Below are positions 7,848 to 15,506 of a DNA stretch of 41,589 nucleotides, piece by piece (within the stretch, counting starts at the first letter, position 1; each line of letters opens with the position of its first letter). Position numbers and translations under genes: made by a program. Where the stretch lies: positions 1 to 41,589 of the forward strand of contig JARXAQ010000316.1 in NCBI GenBank assembly GCA_029865825.1. The letters run 5' to 3'. The notes under the pieces were generated by a model. It saw only the letters and a list, made by a program, of their open reading frames with translations. It was not told the origin of the DNA and made no database searches. The stretch is from Rhizobium sp. (GTDB taxonomy: Bacteria > Pseudomonadota > Alphaproteobacteria > Rhizobiales > Rhizobiaceae).

Positions 7848-8384
7848 CTAGACCGGCGCGTAGGTCAGTCGCAGAACATCACCCTCGAACCGATCGCTTG
7901 TGATCAGGCGCAGCGGCGGCCGTGGGCCAGCAAAAAATGGCTTGCCGTACCCTAGCACCACGGGATGCAGGTAGATGCGATATTTGTCGATCAATCCCCA
8001 CTCCGTCAGCGAGTGCGCAAGCTCTGGCCCACCCACTTCGATCTCGCCCTCAACTTCCTGCTTCAGTCGTCGAACCTCGCTTTCGACGTCGGCCTCCAGA
8101 AGTGTCGCATTCGGCCCTACCTGCTTGAGGGTTCGTGATACGACCCATTTTTGTGAGTTACGCCACGCGACTGCGAATGTGCGTTGTGCATCATCCCATT
8201 CCGCGTGGTCGTCATCCCAGTATGACATCGCCTCATAGAGATGCCTCCCGTAGAGACTGCCAGCCAAGCCCTCAGTCTGCCTGATAAACTCTTGGAACAG
8301 TCCGGGCTTCGGCGCTGCCGGGAATCTCAAGTGATCCACATATCCGTCGAGTGACTGGTTCATTCCAAATATGAGCGTTGCCAT
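7848..8384 (-). CDS. Dihydrofolate-reductase-fold / RibD C-terminal family protein
   Basis: A 178-residue reductase-fold protein. It opens with LIFGMNQSLDGYVDH (the SLDG signature), has GSLYGRHLYEAMSYW and WVVSRTL, then EIEVGGPELAHSLTEWGLID (the GG nucleotide-binding loop), and closes with LHPVVLGYGKPFF. This is the usual length and order for stand-alone RibD_C-type dihydrofolate reductase family proteins. They probably bind NADPH, and most have no known substrate. AAGGGGG lies five bases before the ATG. It is divergent from the CGNR regulator 87 bp away, with a GTAAC/GGTTAC dyad between them that is also found before the DUF2066 gene. Confidence 0.88.
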   Translation of the reverse strand: MATLIFGMNQSLDGYVDHLRFPAAPKPGLFQEFIRQTEGLAGSLYGRHLYEAMSYWDDDHAEWDDAQRTFAVAWRNSQKWVVSRTLKQVGPNATLLEADVESEVRRLKQEVEGEIEVGGPELAHSLTEWGLIDKYRIYLHPVVLGYGKPFFAGPRPPLRLITSDRFEGDVLRLTYAPV

Positions 8385-8427
8385 GATACCCCCTTATCAT
8401 GCTGGGCAGCAGCTTGTGCCGCGAGTC

Positions 8428-8447
8428 GTAACTGTTTAAATGGTTAC
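8428..8447. promoter_or_regulatory. Operator-like dyad, copy A
   Basis: GTAACTGTTTAAATGGTTAC lies between the divergent reductase and CGNR genes. The outer GTAAC/GTTAC arms are inverted repeats. The same 20-bp pattern (16 of 20 positions identical on the opposite strand) occurs at 10169-10188. The binding protein is unknown; the CGNR protein is a candidate. Confidence 0.55.
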
Positions 8448-8471
8448 CTAGAAGTTTGAAAGGGGATTTTC

Positions 8472-9098
8472 GTGACTTTCCGCGCATACACGTCATCGAT
8501 TGGGCGCATGAGGATGCTGGCAGGCGATCCCGCTCTGGATTTCGCCAACACGTTTCACTGGCGTGGCGGGCGCGAAGTGGACTTCATCCCCGACTACGTC
8601 AGCCTTGCGGACTGGTCCGTTCCCGCTGGTCTTCTTCAACCCAATGAACGTGACGCATTGATTGTCCTTGCCGCCGCAGATCCCGCTGATGCTGCCGCTG
8701 TCCATCAGCAAGCTTTGGTAATGAGAGCGCTATGGCGCGAATATTTGCCGGGAGTTTTGAAGGCCGCAAAGACTGGAATGGCATCAGAGCTTCCTGTCCG
8801 ATTGAAGGAAATGCTATCAGTCTTCCTTACAGAAATGCCACTGCTTGTAGGGCGGATAGACGACACAGGAGGCAAAGGCTTACGACTGCCACTGGCGCGC
8901 ATCGCCGTCTCAATCATCAGCCTTCACGCGATTCCTGTAGAGCGTCAGATCGGCCAATGTGAAGGTGATCCATGTGGTGGTTTCTTTCTGAACACCAGCC
9001 GGTCGAAGCCACGTCGCTGGTGTTCAATGGATACGTGCGGCAACCGAGCTAAGGTGAAGCAGTTTCGCACCCGCTTTGCCGCCGAACGGACAGGTTGA
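8472..9098 (+). CDS. CGNR zinc-finger / ABATE-domain putative regulator
   Basis: A 208-residue protein with the two-part architecture of CGNR proteins. The N-terminal ABATE domain has GDPALDFANTFHWRGG and DWSVPAGLL. The C-terminal treble-clef zinc finger is QCEGDPCGGFFLNTSRSKPR followed by WCSMDTCGNRAKVKQFR, with four cysteines and the CGNR signature intact. The start is GTG 8472, with AAGGGG about seven bases upstream. Proteins of this type are thought to be DNA-binding regulators. Here it lies divergent from the RibD/DHFR-like gene and probably controls it through the dyad at 8428-8447. Confidence 0.9.
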   Translation: MTFRAYTSSIGRMRMLAGDPALDFANTFHWRGGREVDFIPDYVSLADWSVPAGLLQPNERDALIVLAAADPADAAAVHQQALVMRALWREYLPGVLKAAKTGMASELPVRLKEMLSVFLTEMPLLVGRIDDTGGKGLRLPLARIAVSIISLHAIPVERQIGQCEGDPCGGFFLNTSRSKPRRWCSMDTCGNRAKVKQFRTRFAAERTG

Positions 9099-9130
9099 CC
9101 TTCCACGGTGCGCGACAAAACGTTGTACAC

Positions 9131-10072
9131 CTATGGAGACAGGGTCTTTCTCAGTTCCAACCGTGTTCTGAGTGGGGTAAAGCCGAGTTTTTCCGTTAGC
9201 CGAAGTGCCGCGGTGTTGCTGTCCAGGTTATCAATGTTAACAGCTCTAAATCTGCAAAGTTTTGCTTTTTCAATCAAGTGAGAGAGGATTGCGGTTCCGA
9301 CCGATAAGGCTCGGTATTGGCTCTCGACGCCTACAAAGTAGATGTAGGCATCCTGGCCTTGCTCGTGGATCACGCCGACACCGATTGGTTGGTCCGTTGC
9401 CATTGCAACAAGGATCCAGTCTTCACGCGCGGCAGGGTTTTTAAGGAAGATTGCCTCGAGTTGATCAACGGACCATGCCGGGAGACCAGCAAGATCCGGG
9501 GTTTCTTTGAGGCGATCCGCGATGAACTGAAGGAACTGCGCTTGACTGAGTTTGCTGGCCCTGAGGCTCACTATACGGAATGCGACCGGGAGGCAGGGGT
9601 TAGGCAGTTCGAATGACATGTGGTCGCTCAGTACGAGCCTACTCTCCCGACGGCTTTTGGAAGCCTTGAAGCCCCGAGCGCGGAGCCAACGGAGACTGTT
9701 TGAATAAGGGTCGGCGATCTCACTGTAGATACCGGAGAGTTTCTGCCGCTTTGCCTCGCGCTCGAGAGCTTCCAGGAGTGTGGAGCCTATCCCAGCGCAT
9801 CGAAAATTCGTCGACACAACCATCTCCAGCCGCGCAAAGCCCTCGGGCACATAGGGTGATGAAGTCAGTTGGCCGATAGCGACCGCGATGTCTCCACCTT
9901 TGCAAACAAGCCTTGCGAGGATTGTCGGACGAGCGTCTGAAGTTTCTCGTTGGATGAATTGTTCAAGCGAGAGCGGATGCTTCCGCATCGAATTCGTCAG
10001 ACGTAACCATTCTTGAGCGTCCTCCGGCCTGTAATGCGCGACGGTAAGGTCGTCCGGCTTTGGGGGCATCAC
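9131..10072 (-). CDS. Tandem GNAT-domain acetyltransferase
   Basis: A 313-residue protein with two GNAT folds. The first, at about 10-150, has the acetyl-CoA loop FRCAGIGSTLLEALEREAKR. The second, at about 165-313, has QYRALSVGTAILSHLIEKA and the closing NTAALRLTEKLGFTPL. The first domain's loop keeps the Q/R-x-x-G-x-G/A form (RCAGIGS), while the second is weaker (RALSVGT), so only one site may be active. There is no signal peptide. It is transcribed towards the CGNR gene and divergent from the DUF2066 gene, 148 bp away. The substrate is unknown. Confidence 0.88.
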   Translation of the reverse strand: MMPPKPDDLTVAHYRPEDAQEWLRLTNSMRKHPLSLEQFIQRETSDARPTILARLVCKGGDIAVAIGQLTSSPYVPEGFARLEMVVSTNFRCAGIGSTLLEALEREAKRQKLSGIYSEIADPYSNSLRWLRARGFKASKSRRESRLVLSDHMSFELPNPCLPVAFRIVSLRASKLSQAQFLQFIADRLKETPDLAGLPAWSVDQLEAIFLKNPAAREDWILVAMATDQPIGVGVIHEQGQDAYIYFVGVESQYRALSVGTAILSHLIEKAKLCRFRAVNIDNLDSNTAALRLTEKLGFTPLRTRLELRKTLSP

Positions 10073-10168
10073 TTCGCTTACTCCTCATCGGACCGACGAG
10101 CGAATCCGGTGCCGCGCCTGCCCAGTCTCCTGCTGTCGCTCAAACAGTTGCAAAATGCGGATTTCAAT

Positions 10169-10188
10169 GTAACCATTTAGTAGGTTAC
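10169..10188. promoter_or_regulatory. Operator-like dyad, copy B
   Basis: GTAACCATTTAGTAGGTTAC is a GTAACC-N8-GGTTAC dyad 32 bp upstream of the DUF2066 start and 97 bp upstream of the GNAT start. Read on the minus strand it matches copy A (8428-8447) at 16 of 20 positions, including a shared TAAATGGTTAC end. This suggests one regulator acts at both places. Confidence 0.55.
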
Positions 10189-10220
10189 TTTCCACTTCAC
10201 AAGCCCGTAAGAGATCACCT

Positions 10221-10970
10221 ATGAAACGCGTTTTCATCATCGCGCTCCTAGCGATGTCACAGCTTCTTGCTCCCCAGTTGCAGGCGGAGGAGCCACTTAG
10301 AGCGCTCTATACGGGAAAGGCAATCGTCACCGGGACAGGCGACAAGAACAGGCAGCCGGGCTTCAGAGACTGCCTTGCAAACGTTATCCTGAGGGTGTCC
10401 GGCGATCAGCGTTTGTTGAGGCGTCGAGAGATGCAAACCATTTTGGCGCGGGCAGGCAGCTTCGTTCGTTCATTCTCGTACAAGGATAGGCTTGCGGGGA
10501 AGCCCATCCACGACGAACAAGGGACGTATGATCGGCCACATGACCTGACGTGTAATTACGATGCTGAGATAGTCGACCGCCTGTTGGATGATCTTGGCAG
10601 CGAACCGTGGCTGACGCCTCGGCCGAGGCTTTATGTTCTCCTAGATGTCGAGCGCGACGGACAGTCGTATCGTTTGCGCGGAGATCTGCTGCGCGATCAG
10701 GACATGCGCTCGTCGTTTGCTAACGCAGCAGGCTCGCTTGCCATGCAAGTTGCGTTCCCAAGAGCGCTGGACTCGGCATCACCCGGTGCACTTACTCTGC
10801 AGGGAAAGCTGGTCTGGAGCGATGCGGAGTTAGGGTGGGTGGCCGTGTGGCAACTGCAATTCAAGAGCAAGTTACATCAATGGGAAGTTCGAGGTGTCAA
10901 CTATGATGAAGCGTTCCGGGTTGCCGTACGGGGTGCAGCGCAGATCATCTCAGGAAGTGGACAGCCCTGA
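10221..10970 (+). CDS. DUF2066-domain exported protein
   Basis: A 249-residue protein with a clear Sec signal peptide (MKRVFIIALLAMSQLLAPQL then QAEE, cleavage near residue 22). The mature part follows the DUF2066 pattern closely: TGTGDKNRQPGFRDCLANVI, LRVSGD, SFVRSFSYKDRLAGKPIHDEQ, GTYDRPHDLTCNYD. The rest has a second alpha/beta part ending in AFRVAVRGAAQIIS. It acts in the periplasm or cell envelope, and no function is established for the family. It stands alone and follows the operator-like dyad. The 240 bp after it contain no gene that I can support. Confidence 0.9.
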   Translation: MKRVFIIALLAMSQLLAPQLQAEEPLRALYTGKAIVTGTGDKNRQPGFRDCLANVILRVSGDQRLLRRREMQTILARAGSFVRSFSYKDRLAGKPIHDEQGTYDRPHDLTCNYDAEIVDRLLDDLGSEPWLTPRPRLYVLLDVERDGQSYRLRGDLLRDQDMRSSFANAAGSLAMQVAFPRALDSASPGALTLQGKLVWSDAELGWVAVWQLQFKSKLHQWEVRGVNYDEAFRVAVRGAAQIISGSGQP

Positions 10971-11211
10971 AGGCAGACAATGGCTCGGAGCGATCCGGCA
11001 CAGACGCCGACCCACGGAGAGAAACTATTTCTCGCCCCACAGCCGCGGTCATCACGAGTGAGCCGACCAGCCCTTCTTTGGCTTGAGGTGATCTTCATTT
11101 GCCTCTGCTGAGTCGTGCAAGTGGCGCTTACATGTCCGGTAGCGCTAGCAGTCGGATTGGCTGCGGCCCCTGCGTTGGTAGAGCCGTGTCTCGCGATCGC
11201 AATCATCGAAT

Positions 11212-12138
11212 CTAAGCTCGATCGCTATGGTGAGCCGTAGATTTAGGTCGATCTGCCCCAATCTCTCTTTGTAGCTCTTCCAGAAGCCAGCTCCGGAATA
11301 TCTGTACCTTTCTCGATCTTCTTAAGTGTGGGGGGATCGCCAGCCAGTACCCGTACTCGCTGCGCGCCTCGAGGTTAAATGGCTTAACCAGTCGCCCATC
11401 CTCCAGTGCCTGCTTTGTCAAAACGGTCCAGCCCAGGAGAACGCCTTGTCCAGCGACTGCTGCCGCGAAGGCTAGCATGGGATCAGAGAATATCGGTCCA
11501 TCGAGCGCTACTCGTGCCACTCCCGCAGCCTGTAACCACGAAGACCAGGGAAAGACGGTTTCATCATCGAGCAGCATCGGAACGCCAGCGAGATCTTCTG
11601 GTCTCAATAACGAGGCCGCGATTGAAGGCGTGCAGACGGGGAAGCACACCTCATCGAATAGCTTTTCACACGGCACGTCTGTCCACGCTCCGGTGCCCAA
11701 CCTTATCGCAATGTCGATATCTCCACGGGTGAGATCAAGAAACCTCGATGATGCGACGAGGCGCAATTGAAAGTCTGGATGGGATGCAGCAAAGCGATTG
11801 AGCCTCGGTACCAGCCAATTGGACGCGAAAACGGATCCTACAGTTATGTTGATAATGAAGTCGTCATCTGAGCGTGTCGTCTTCAAGCCGTCGGCGATTT
11901 GTCGTCTTGCCGATGTGAGAACTGGCAGAAGTTTACGGCCCGCCGAAGTCGGTACCAGGCCTTTCGAGGTACGTTCAAAAATTGGCCGCCCTATCTGTGC
12001 TTCAGCCTTTTTAATCTGCTGACTGACCGCCCCTGGACTAACCCCCATCTCATCAGCAGCAGCCAGAACTGACCCAAGTCGGCCGACGGCTTCCAATGCG
12101 ATAAGTCCATTGAGCTCCGCACCTAAGATCGATGCCAT
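11212..12138 (-). CDS. LysR-family transcriptional regulator (GcvA-like)
   Basis: A 308-residue LysR protein. The winged HTH at residues 8-66 (IALEAVGRLGSVLAAADEMG, SPGAVSQQIKKAEAQIGRPI, FERTSKGL) is followed by a substrate-binding domain of the GcvA type, with FASNWLVPRL, FLDLTRGDIDIAIRLGTGAW, CTPSIAA and AAVAGQGVLLGW. It is divergent from the Old Yellow Enzyme gene at 12236, and the 97 bp between them hold a long inverted repeat with three TAATTC half-sites. LysR proteins commonly activate a divergent enzyme gene in response to its substrate, so this one probably controls the reductase. Confidence 0.92.
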   Translation of the reverse strand: MASILGAELNGLIALEAVGRLGSVLAAADEMGVSPGAVSQQIKKAEAQIGRPIFERTSKGLVPTSAGRKLLPVLTSARRQIADGLKTTRSDDDFIINITVGSVFASNWLVPRLNRFAASHPDFQLRLVASSRFLDLTRGDIDIAIRLGTGAWTDVPCEKLFDEVCFPVCTPSIAASLLRPEDLAGVPMLLDDETVFPWSSWLQAAGVARVALDGPIFSDPMLAFAAAVAGQGVLLGWTVLTKQALEDGRLVKPFNLEARSEYGYWLAIPPHLRRSRKVQIFRSWLLEELQREIGADRPKSTAHHSDRA

Positions 12139-12148
12139 TTTAGAAATC

Positions 12149-12219
12149 CTAATTCCGAGTTCAGGAATTAGACATGGATTATGGCTCCGCGCAAGCTAGC
12201 TTCAATCCATGTCTAATTC
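12149..12219. promoter_or_regulatory. LysR-type inverted repeats between LysR and OYE genes
   Basis: A 16-bp arm GAATTAGACATGGATT (12165-12180) is repeated exactly in reverse complement at 12204-12219, with 23 bp between. A second, overlapping dyad is CTAATTCC (12149-12156) with GGAATTAG (12164-12171). Three half-sites containing TAATTC therefore lie in the gap, as expected for a LysR recognition and activation site. The right arm ends four bases before the Shine-Dalgarno of the OYE gene. Confidence 0.7.
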
Positions 12220-12235
12220 GCTCAGGAGAGTAGCA

Positions 12236-13315
12236 ATGAATGCCCATATGCCCACACTCGTTCCCGAACTGGTTGAGCCGCTCTTCACCCCATTTAAGGT
12301 CGGAGCGTCGTTGGTTTTAAAGAACCGTATTGTGCTCGCCCCATGTACTCGAAACAGATCCGAGCTGGATTACGCTCCTGCGAAAAGCGCCATCAATCAC
12401 TATGCGTCCCGGGCCGCTGCAGGACTGCTGATAACAGAGGGAGTGGTTGTTTCGCAGCAGGCTCGCGGCGGCCCGGCTCTGCCGGGAATCTACACAGCGT
12501 CTCATGTAGCCCGGTGGGCTGAAGTCACTGACGCGGTCCATGCGAGAGGCGGTCTTATCTTCGCCCAGCTATGGCACCTGGGTCGGATGGCACATTCCTT
12601 CTATAGCGGAACTCAGGCAATTGCGCCTTCAGCGGTCCTGGATGATGCCGCGAGACACGGGGAACGCTACTATGATTTCAGGCACGAGCTTCCCTTGGAA
12701 ATGACCGACGCGCAAATTCGAGAAACTATCTCCTCGTTCGTAGAGGCCGCCAAGAATGCAAAGACTGCTGGCTTTGATGGTATCGAACTCCATGCGGCTA
12801 ACGGTTATCTTTTCGATCAGTTCTTGAAGCAGCACACCAACCGACGTTGTGACGCATGGGGCGGTAGCGCTGAGAAACGCGCTCGCTTTCTGATTGAGGT
12901 TTTCGATGCATGCGCAACCGTTCTGGGTGCGGATCGGGTAGGCGTTCGGTTATCTCCCGCCGACTACATGTCAGAGATGGTCCATACGGATGGCGATGAG
13001 GACGGACTCAAGGTTGCATTGGCGCATCTCCATAGAGCAGCAGCAGCATACGTCCACACCGGAATTGAGGACGATTCCTTCGTCCCCTATCTTCGACAGA
13101 CAGCTACGGAATTTCTGCGTGCTAACTTCAGCGGCACGTTGATTGCCAACGGTGGTTATTCGCCGGCTTCAGCGGCCCAGGGCCTGAGAGGCAACAAGGC
13201 TGATCTCTACTCATTCGGGCGCCTGTTTCTTGCGAATTCGGACTTGGTAGAGCGGATTTCGCACGGCAAGCAATTGGTGCCGTACTCCCGCGCTGTCTAC
13301 GATACGATGCGATGA
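12236..13315 (+). CDS. Old Yellow Enzyme-family flavin reductase (alkene reductase)
   Basis: A 359-residue TIM-barrel flavoprotein of the NemA/OYE type, which reduces activated C=C bonds or nitro esters using NAD(P)H and FMN. The signatures are LKNRIVLAPCTRNRS (FMN-binding N-terminus), FAQLWHLGRMAH, GIELHAANGYLFDQFLKQHTN (the HAAN pair binds the substrate oxygen) and the C-terminal phosphate loop LIANGGYSPASA...LYSFGRLFLAN. ATG 12236 has AGGAG eight bases upstream; the ORF track starts at an earlier ATG (12209) inside the inverted repeat. The length is normal. It is controlled by the divergent LysR in all likelihood, and no second enzyme follows. Confidence 0.93.
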   Translation: MNAHMPTLVPELVEPLFTPFKVGASLVLKNRIVLAPCTRNRSELDYAPAKSAINHYASRAAAGLLITEGVVVSQQARGGPALPGIYTASHVARWAEVTDAVHARGGLIFAQLWHLGRMAHSFYSGTQAIAPSAVLDDAARHGERYYDFRHELPLEMTDAQIRETISSFVEAAKNAKTAGFDGIELHAANGYLFDQFLKQHTNRRCDAWGGSAEKRARFLIEVFDACATVLGADRVGVRLSPADYMSEMVHTDGDEDGLKVALAHLHRAAAAYVHTGIEDDSFVPYLRQTATEFLRANFSGTLIANGGYSPASAAQGLRGNKADLYSFGRLFLANSDLVERISHGKQLVPYSRAVYDTMR

Positions 13316-13585
13316 TGCTTATGAAAGAGCCCGCTGCGGCCGGATCTCGTCGTCCTCAGCAGGCGCTAGTTTTTCGTAGAAACCCTGGCCCTCGCTCCAC
13401 GCTCGCATAAAGGCGAAGACTGCAACGATGATCAGCTTACGAAGTAGTACACAGATCGTGTCACTTATCCCCGCCAGTGGGGGTTTTGATGCAATCGATG
13501 GGGGCGGGCGGGCTGTTATTCACCGCCACGCGTCAGCCCTAATTGGTGAGCTGCACCAGGAAAACGATAAGTGTTCACCAGTCCT

Positions 13586-14461
13586 CTACTTCTCAAACAT
13601 ACCTCGGGTGTACTCGCCCTGAAAAAATGGCTCTATCAACTGGCTGAGCAGTTCAGGCTGCCGGATAATGGCAGTATGTGAGCTTGCTGGCAAAACGGCA
13701 AAGCGCGATTTGGGAAGGCTCTTGCCCATGTCTCCCATCGCCCCGCCCCCCAGTAGCCGGAAGAGCTCTACCGAATGCTCCAGTGTCACGACATCAGCGT
13801 CGCCGGTCACCAATAGCATTGGGCTTTGAAGCCCCCATACGCGTTCCTTCCATGCCACCGGCTCATGTTCTAGACGGATCATCTTCTCGACGAAAGGTAC
13901 GAAGCCGTCGGGATCAGGTGCAAGCGCTTTCCACTGCTTCTCAATAGGGCTGCCCAAAAACATATTGGGTGTCATCATGGGAATCATCTGCAGATATTCC
14001 GGCTGCATCCCTTTGAGATCGTACGCGAGAGAAAGCGCGACGAGTTGATCCACTTTATCCGGGTGGTCGGTGGCCAGGAAGAAACCGACCGCAGCTCCCA
14101 TGGAGTAGCCGACGACATCTGCTCTTTTGATCCCCATCTGGTTCATAAACCTGAACACATCATCAGCCAGATCTTGGTACCCGAACGGTCGATCAATATC
14201 GTTTGTTCGTCCATGCCCCTGCATTTCCAGCGCGTAGACGGTTCGATCGGTTGCGAGACGAGGGATGATGTCACCCATGCTCGGAATGTCCATATATGCA
14301 CCGTGAAGGACGATGATCGGCTCGACCTCTACGTCGTCGCCATGGCGCTCGTAGTACATTCTCAGTTCACCAATCTCGGCGTAGCCCTTGTCCACGCTCT
14401 CAGCGCCCGCATTGGACGCGCCGATGACCAGAGTGATCCCGATTAGAAATAGATGTTTCAT
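13586..14461 (-). CDS. Exported alpha/beta hydrolase
   Basis: A 291-residue alpha/beta hydrolase with a Sec signal peptide (MKHLFLIGITLVIGASNAGA, cleavage near residue 20). IIVLHGAYMD is the oxyanion region, MQGHGRTND the usual loop, VVGYSMGAAVG the nucleophile elbow, LLVTGDADVVT the acid Asp, and PASSHTAII the His. All triad positions are present, so it should be active. It probably works in the periplasm. It is convergent with the OYE gene; the 270 bp between hold no gene that I can firmly support, although a short minus-strand frame ending near 13320 is open. The substrate is unknown. Confidence 0.88.
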   Translation of the reverse strand: MKHLFLIGITLVIGASNAGAESVDKGYAEIGELRMYYERHGDDVEVEPIIVLHGAYMDIPSMGDIIPRLATDRTVYALEMQGHGRTNDIDRPFGYQDLADDVFRFMNQMGIKRADVVGYSMGAAVGFFLATDHPDKVDQLVALSLAYDLKGMQPEYLQMIPMMTPNMFLGSPIEKQWKALAPDPDGFVPFVEKMIRLEHEPVAWKERVWGLQSPMLLVTGDADVVTLEHSVELFRLLGGGAMGDMGKSLPKSRFAVLPASSHTAIIRQPELLSQLIEPFFQGEYTRGMFEK

Positions 14462-14645
14462 TGTCTGTCTCCAAGAAGGTTGCAGACATAAGACGATTGG
14501 CTCCTTGCTTCTCCGACATAACCTGACCGACTGCGGTGAGTGTTCGGCGCTAGCTCAACAAAAACTCACTTGCCGTGTCGATTCTCGCTCCCCCCGTTCG
14601 TTGAATCAATGTCGCCCTCAAGGGCCATGGATTGGAGGACGAGGT

Positions 14646-14936
14646 ATGGAAGCAATCAAATCAACCCCATCGTCAGCTCTTCTTACGTCGGAACCCGATC
14701 AGGCAGAAGGAGTTGCGGTGCCTAAAGGCGCAAGAGCTCGCCAGCCCGTGCAACGAGTTCTTGGACTGCTTGAAGCGATCGCCCAGGTTTTCAGACCAAA
14801 TGGCGGGAGGAGTTCGTCTCGAGCGGACAGCCTCTCTCAGCACTCCGATCACATCCTGGAGGATATCGGGCTGCGCCGAGATGAGGTCGAGCCCATACGA
14901 AGCGTCCGCAGTACTCACCTACGCTCGTGGCTCTAG
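14646..14936 (+). CDS. DUF1127-type small protein
   Basis: A 96-residue basic protein. Its C-terminal part, HSDHILEDIGLRRDEVEPIR, follows the DUF1127 (YjiS-like) pattern of a helix plus D-x-x-L-x-D-I-G-L-x-R-x-x(V/I). ATG 14646 has GGAGG seven to eight bases upstream and is chosen over the much longer track ORF (start 14388), which would overlap the hydrolase on the other strand. DUF1127 proteins are small, Arg-rich and linked to stress and RNA-level control in alphaproteobacteria. The basic and Arg content fits, but the N-terminal half is not conserved. It precedes the YciI/ECF pair. Confidence 0.6.
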   Translation: MEAIKSTPSSALLTSEPDQAEGVAVPKGARARQPVQRVLGLLEAIAQVFRPNGGRSSSRADSLSQHSDHILEDIGLRRDEVEPIRSVRSTHLRSWL

Positions 14937-15006
14937 TGCGCTGAGATCTGAGGGCATTCACTTTTGAAATCTGAAACGGCCAGAAGGCCAAGCAAGGAGA
15001 CTGACT

Positions 15007-15435
15007 ATGCGTGTAATGGTTCTGGTAAAGGCAACTGCCGAAAGTGAAGCAGGCGAGATGCCATCCACGGAATTGCTCGAAGCCATGGGCAAGTTCAACG
15101 AAGACCTCGCAACTGCTGGGGTGCTGTTGGCAGGCGAGGGGCTGAAGCCTTCCAAAGCTGGCAAGCGTGTTGAGATCGAGAGCGGCAATCGTCGGGTGCT
15201 CGACGGGCCGTTTGCTGAAACCAACGAACTGGTGGCTGGCTTCTGGCTCTGGGATGTGCGGGACATGAACGAGGCGCTCGAATGGGCACGTCGTTGCCCT
15301 GCACCCATGCAGGGACGAAGCCAACTCGAAATCCGTCCTGTCTTCGAGGCCGACGATTTCGGCGATGCGATGACCCCCGAACTTCGTGAACAAGAGGATC
15401 GGATTGCGCGTCAGATTGACAAAACTGGCGCGTGA
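15007..15435 (+). CDS. YciI-family (DGPF) protein
   Basis: A 142-residue YciI/DGPF-domain protein: MRVMVLVKATAESEAGEMPS then FNEDLATAGVLLAGEGL, RRVLDGPFAETNELVAGFWL (the DGPF motif), and EALEWARRCPAPMQG. AAGGAG lies seven bases before the ATG. This domain is often encoded next to ECF sigma factors of the ECF42 type, as it is here, where the stop codon overlaps an alternative GTG start of the sigma gene. Its biochemical role is unclear; the fold suggests small-molecule binding or a signalling role in the sigma module. Confidence 0.92.
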   Translation: MRVMVLVKATAESEAGEMPSTELLEAMGKFNEDLATAGVLLAGEGLKPSKAGKRVEIESGNRRVLDGPFAETNELVAGFWLWDVRDMNEALEWARRCPAPMQGRSQLEIRPVFEADDFGDAMTPELREQEDRIARQIDKTGA

Positions 15436-15506
15436 TCTTGTGGCCCCGGTGCATGTTCGCATCGGGGTCGACCATTATTTCCGGGTTCGAAGCAGAAAGA
15501 CTGAGC

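Noticed and set aside
13320-13500. Short minus-strand frame with a hydrophobic stretch (IIVAVFAFMRAWSEG)
   Set aside because: Open for about 60 codons but with no ribosome-binding site, unclear start and no family. Left out of the gene list; a homology search could revive it.
14388-14645. Long N-terminal extension of the DUF1127 ORF
   Set aside because: It would overlap the hydrolase gene on the other strand, and a good Shine-Dalgarno precedes ATG 14646.
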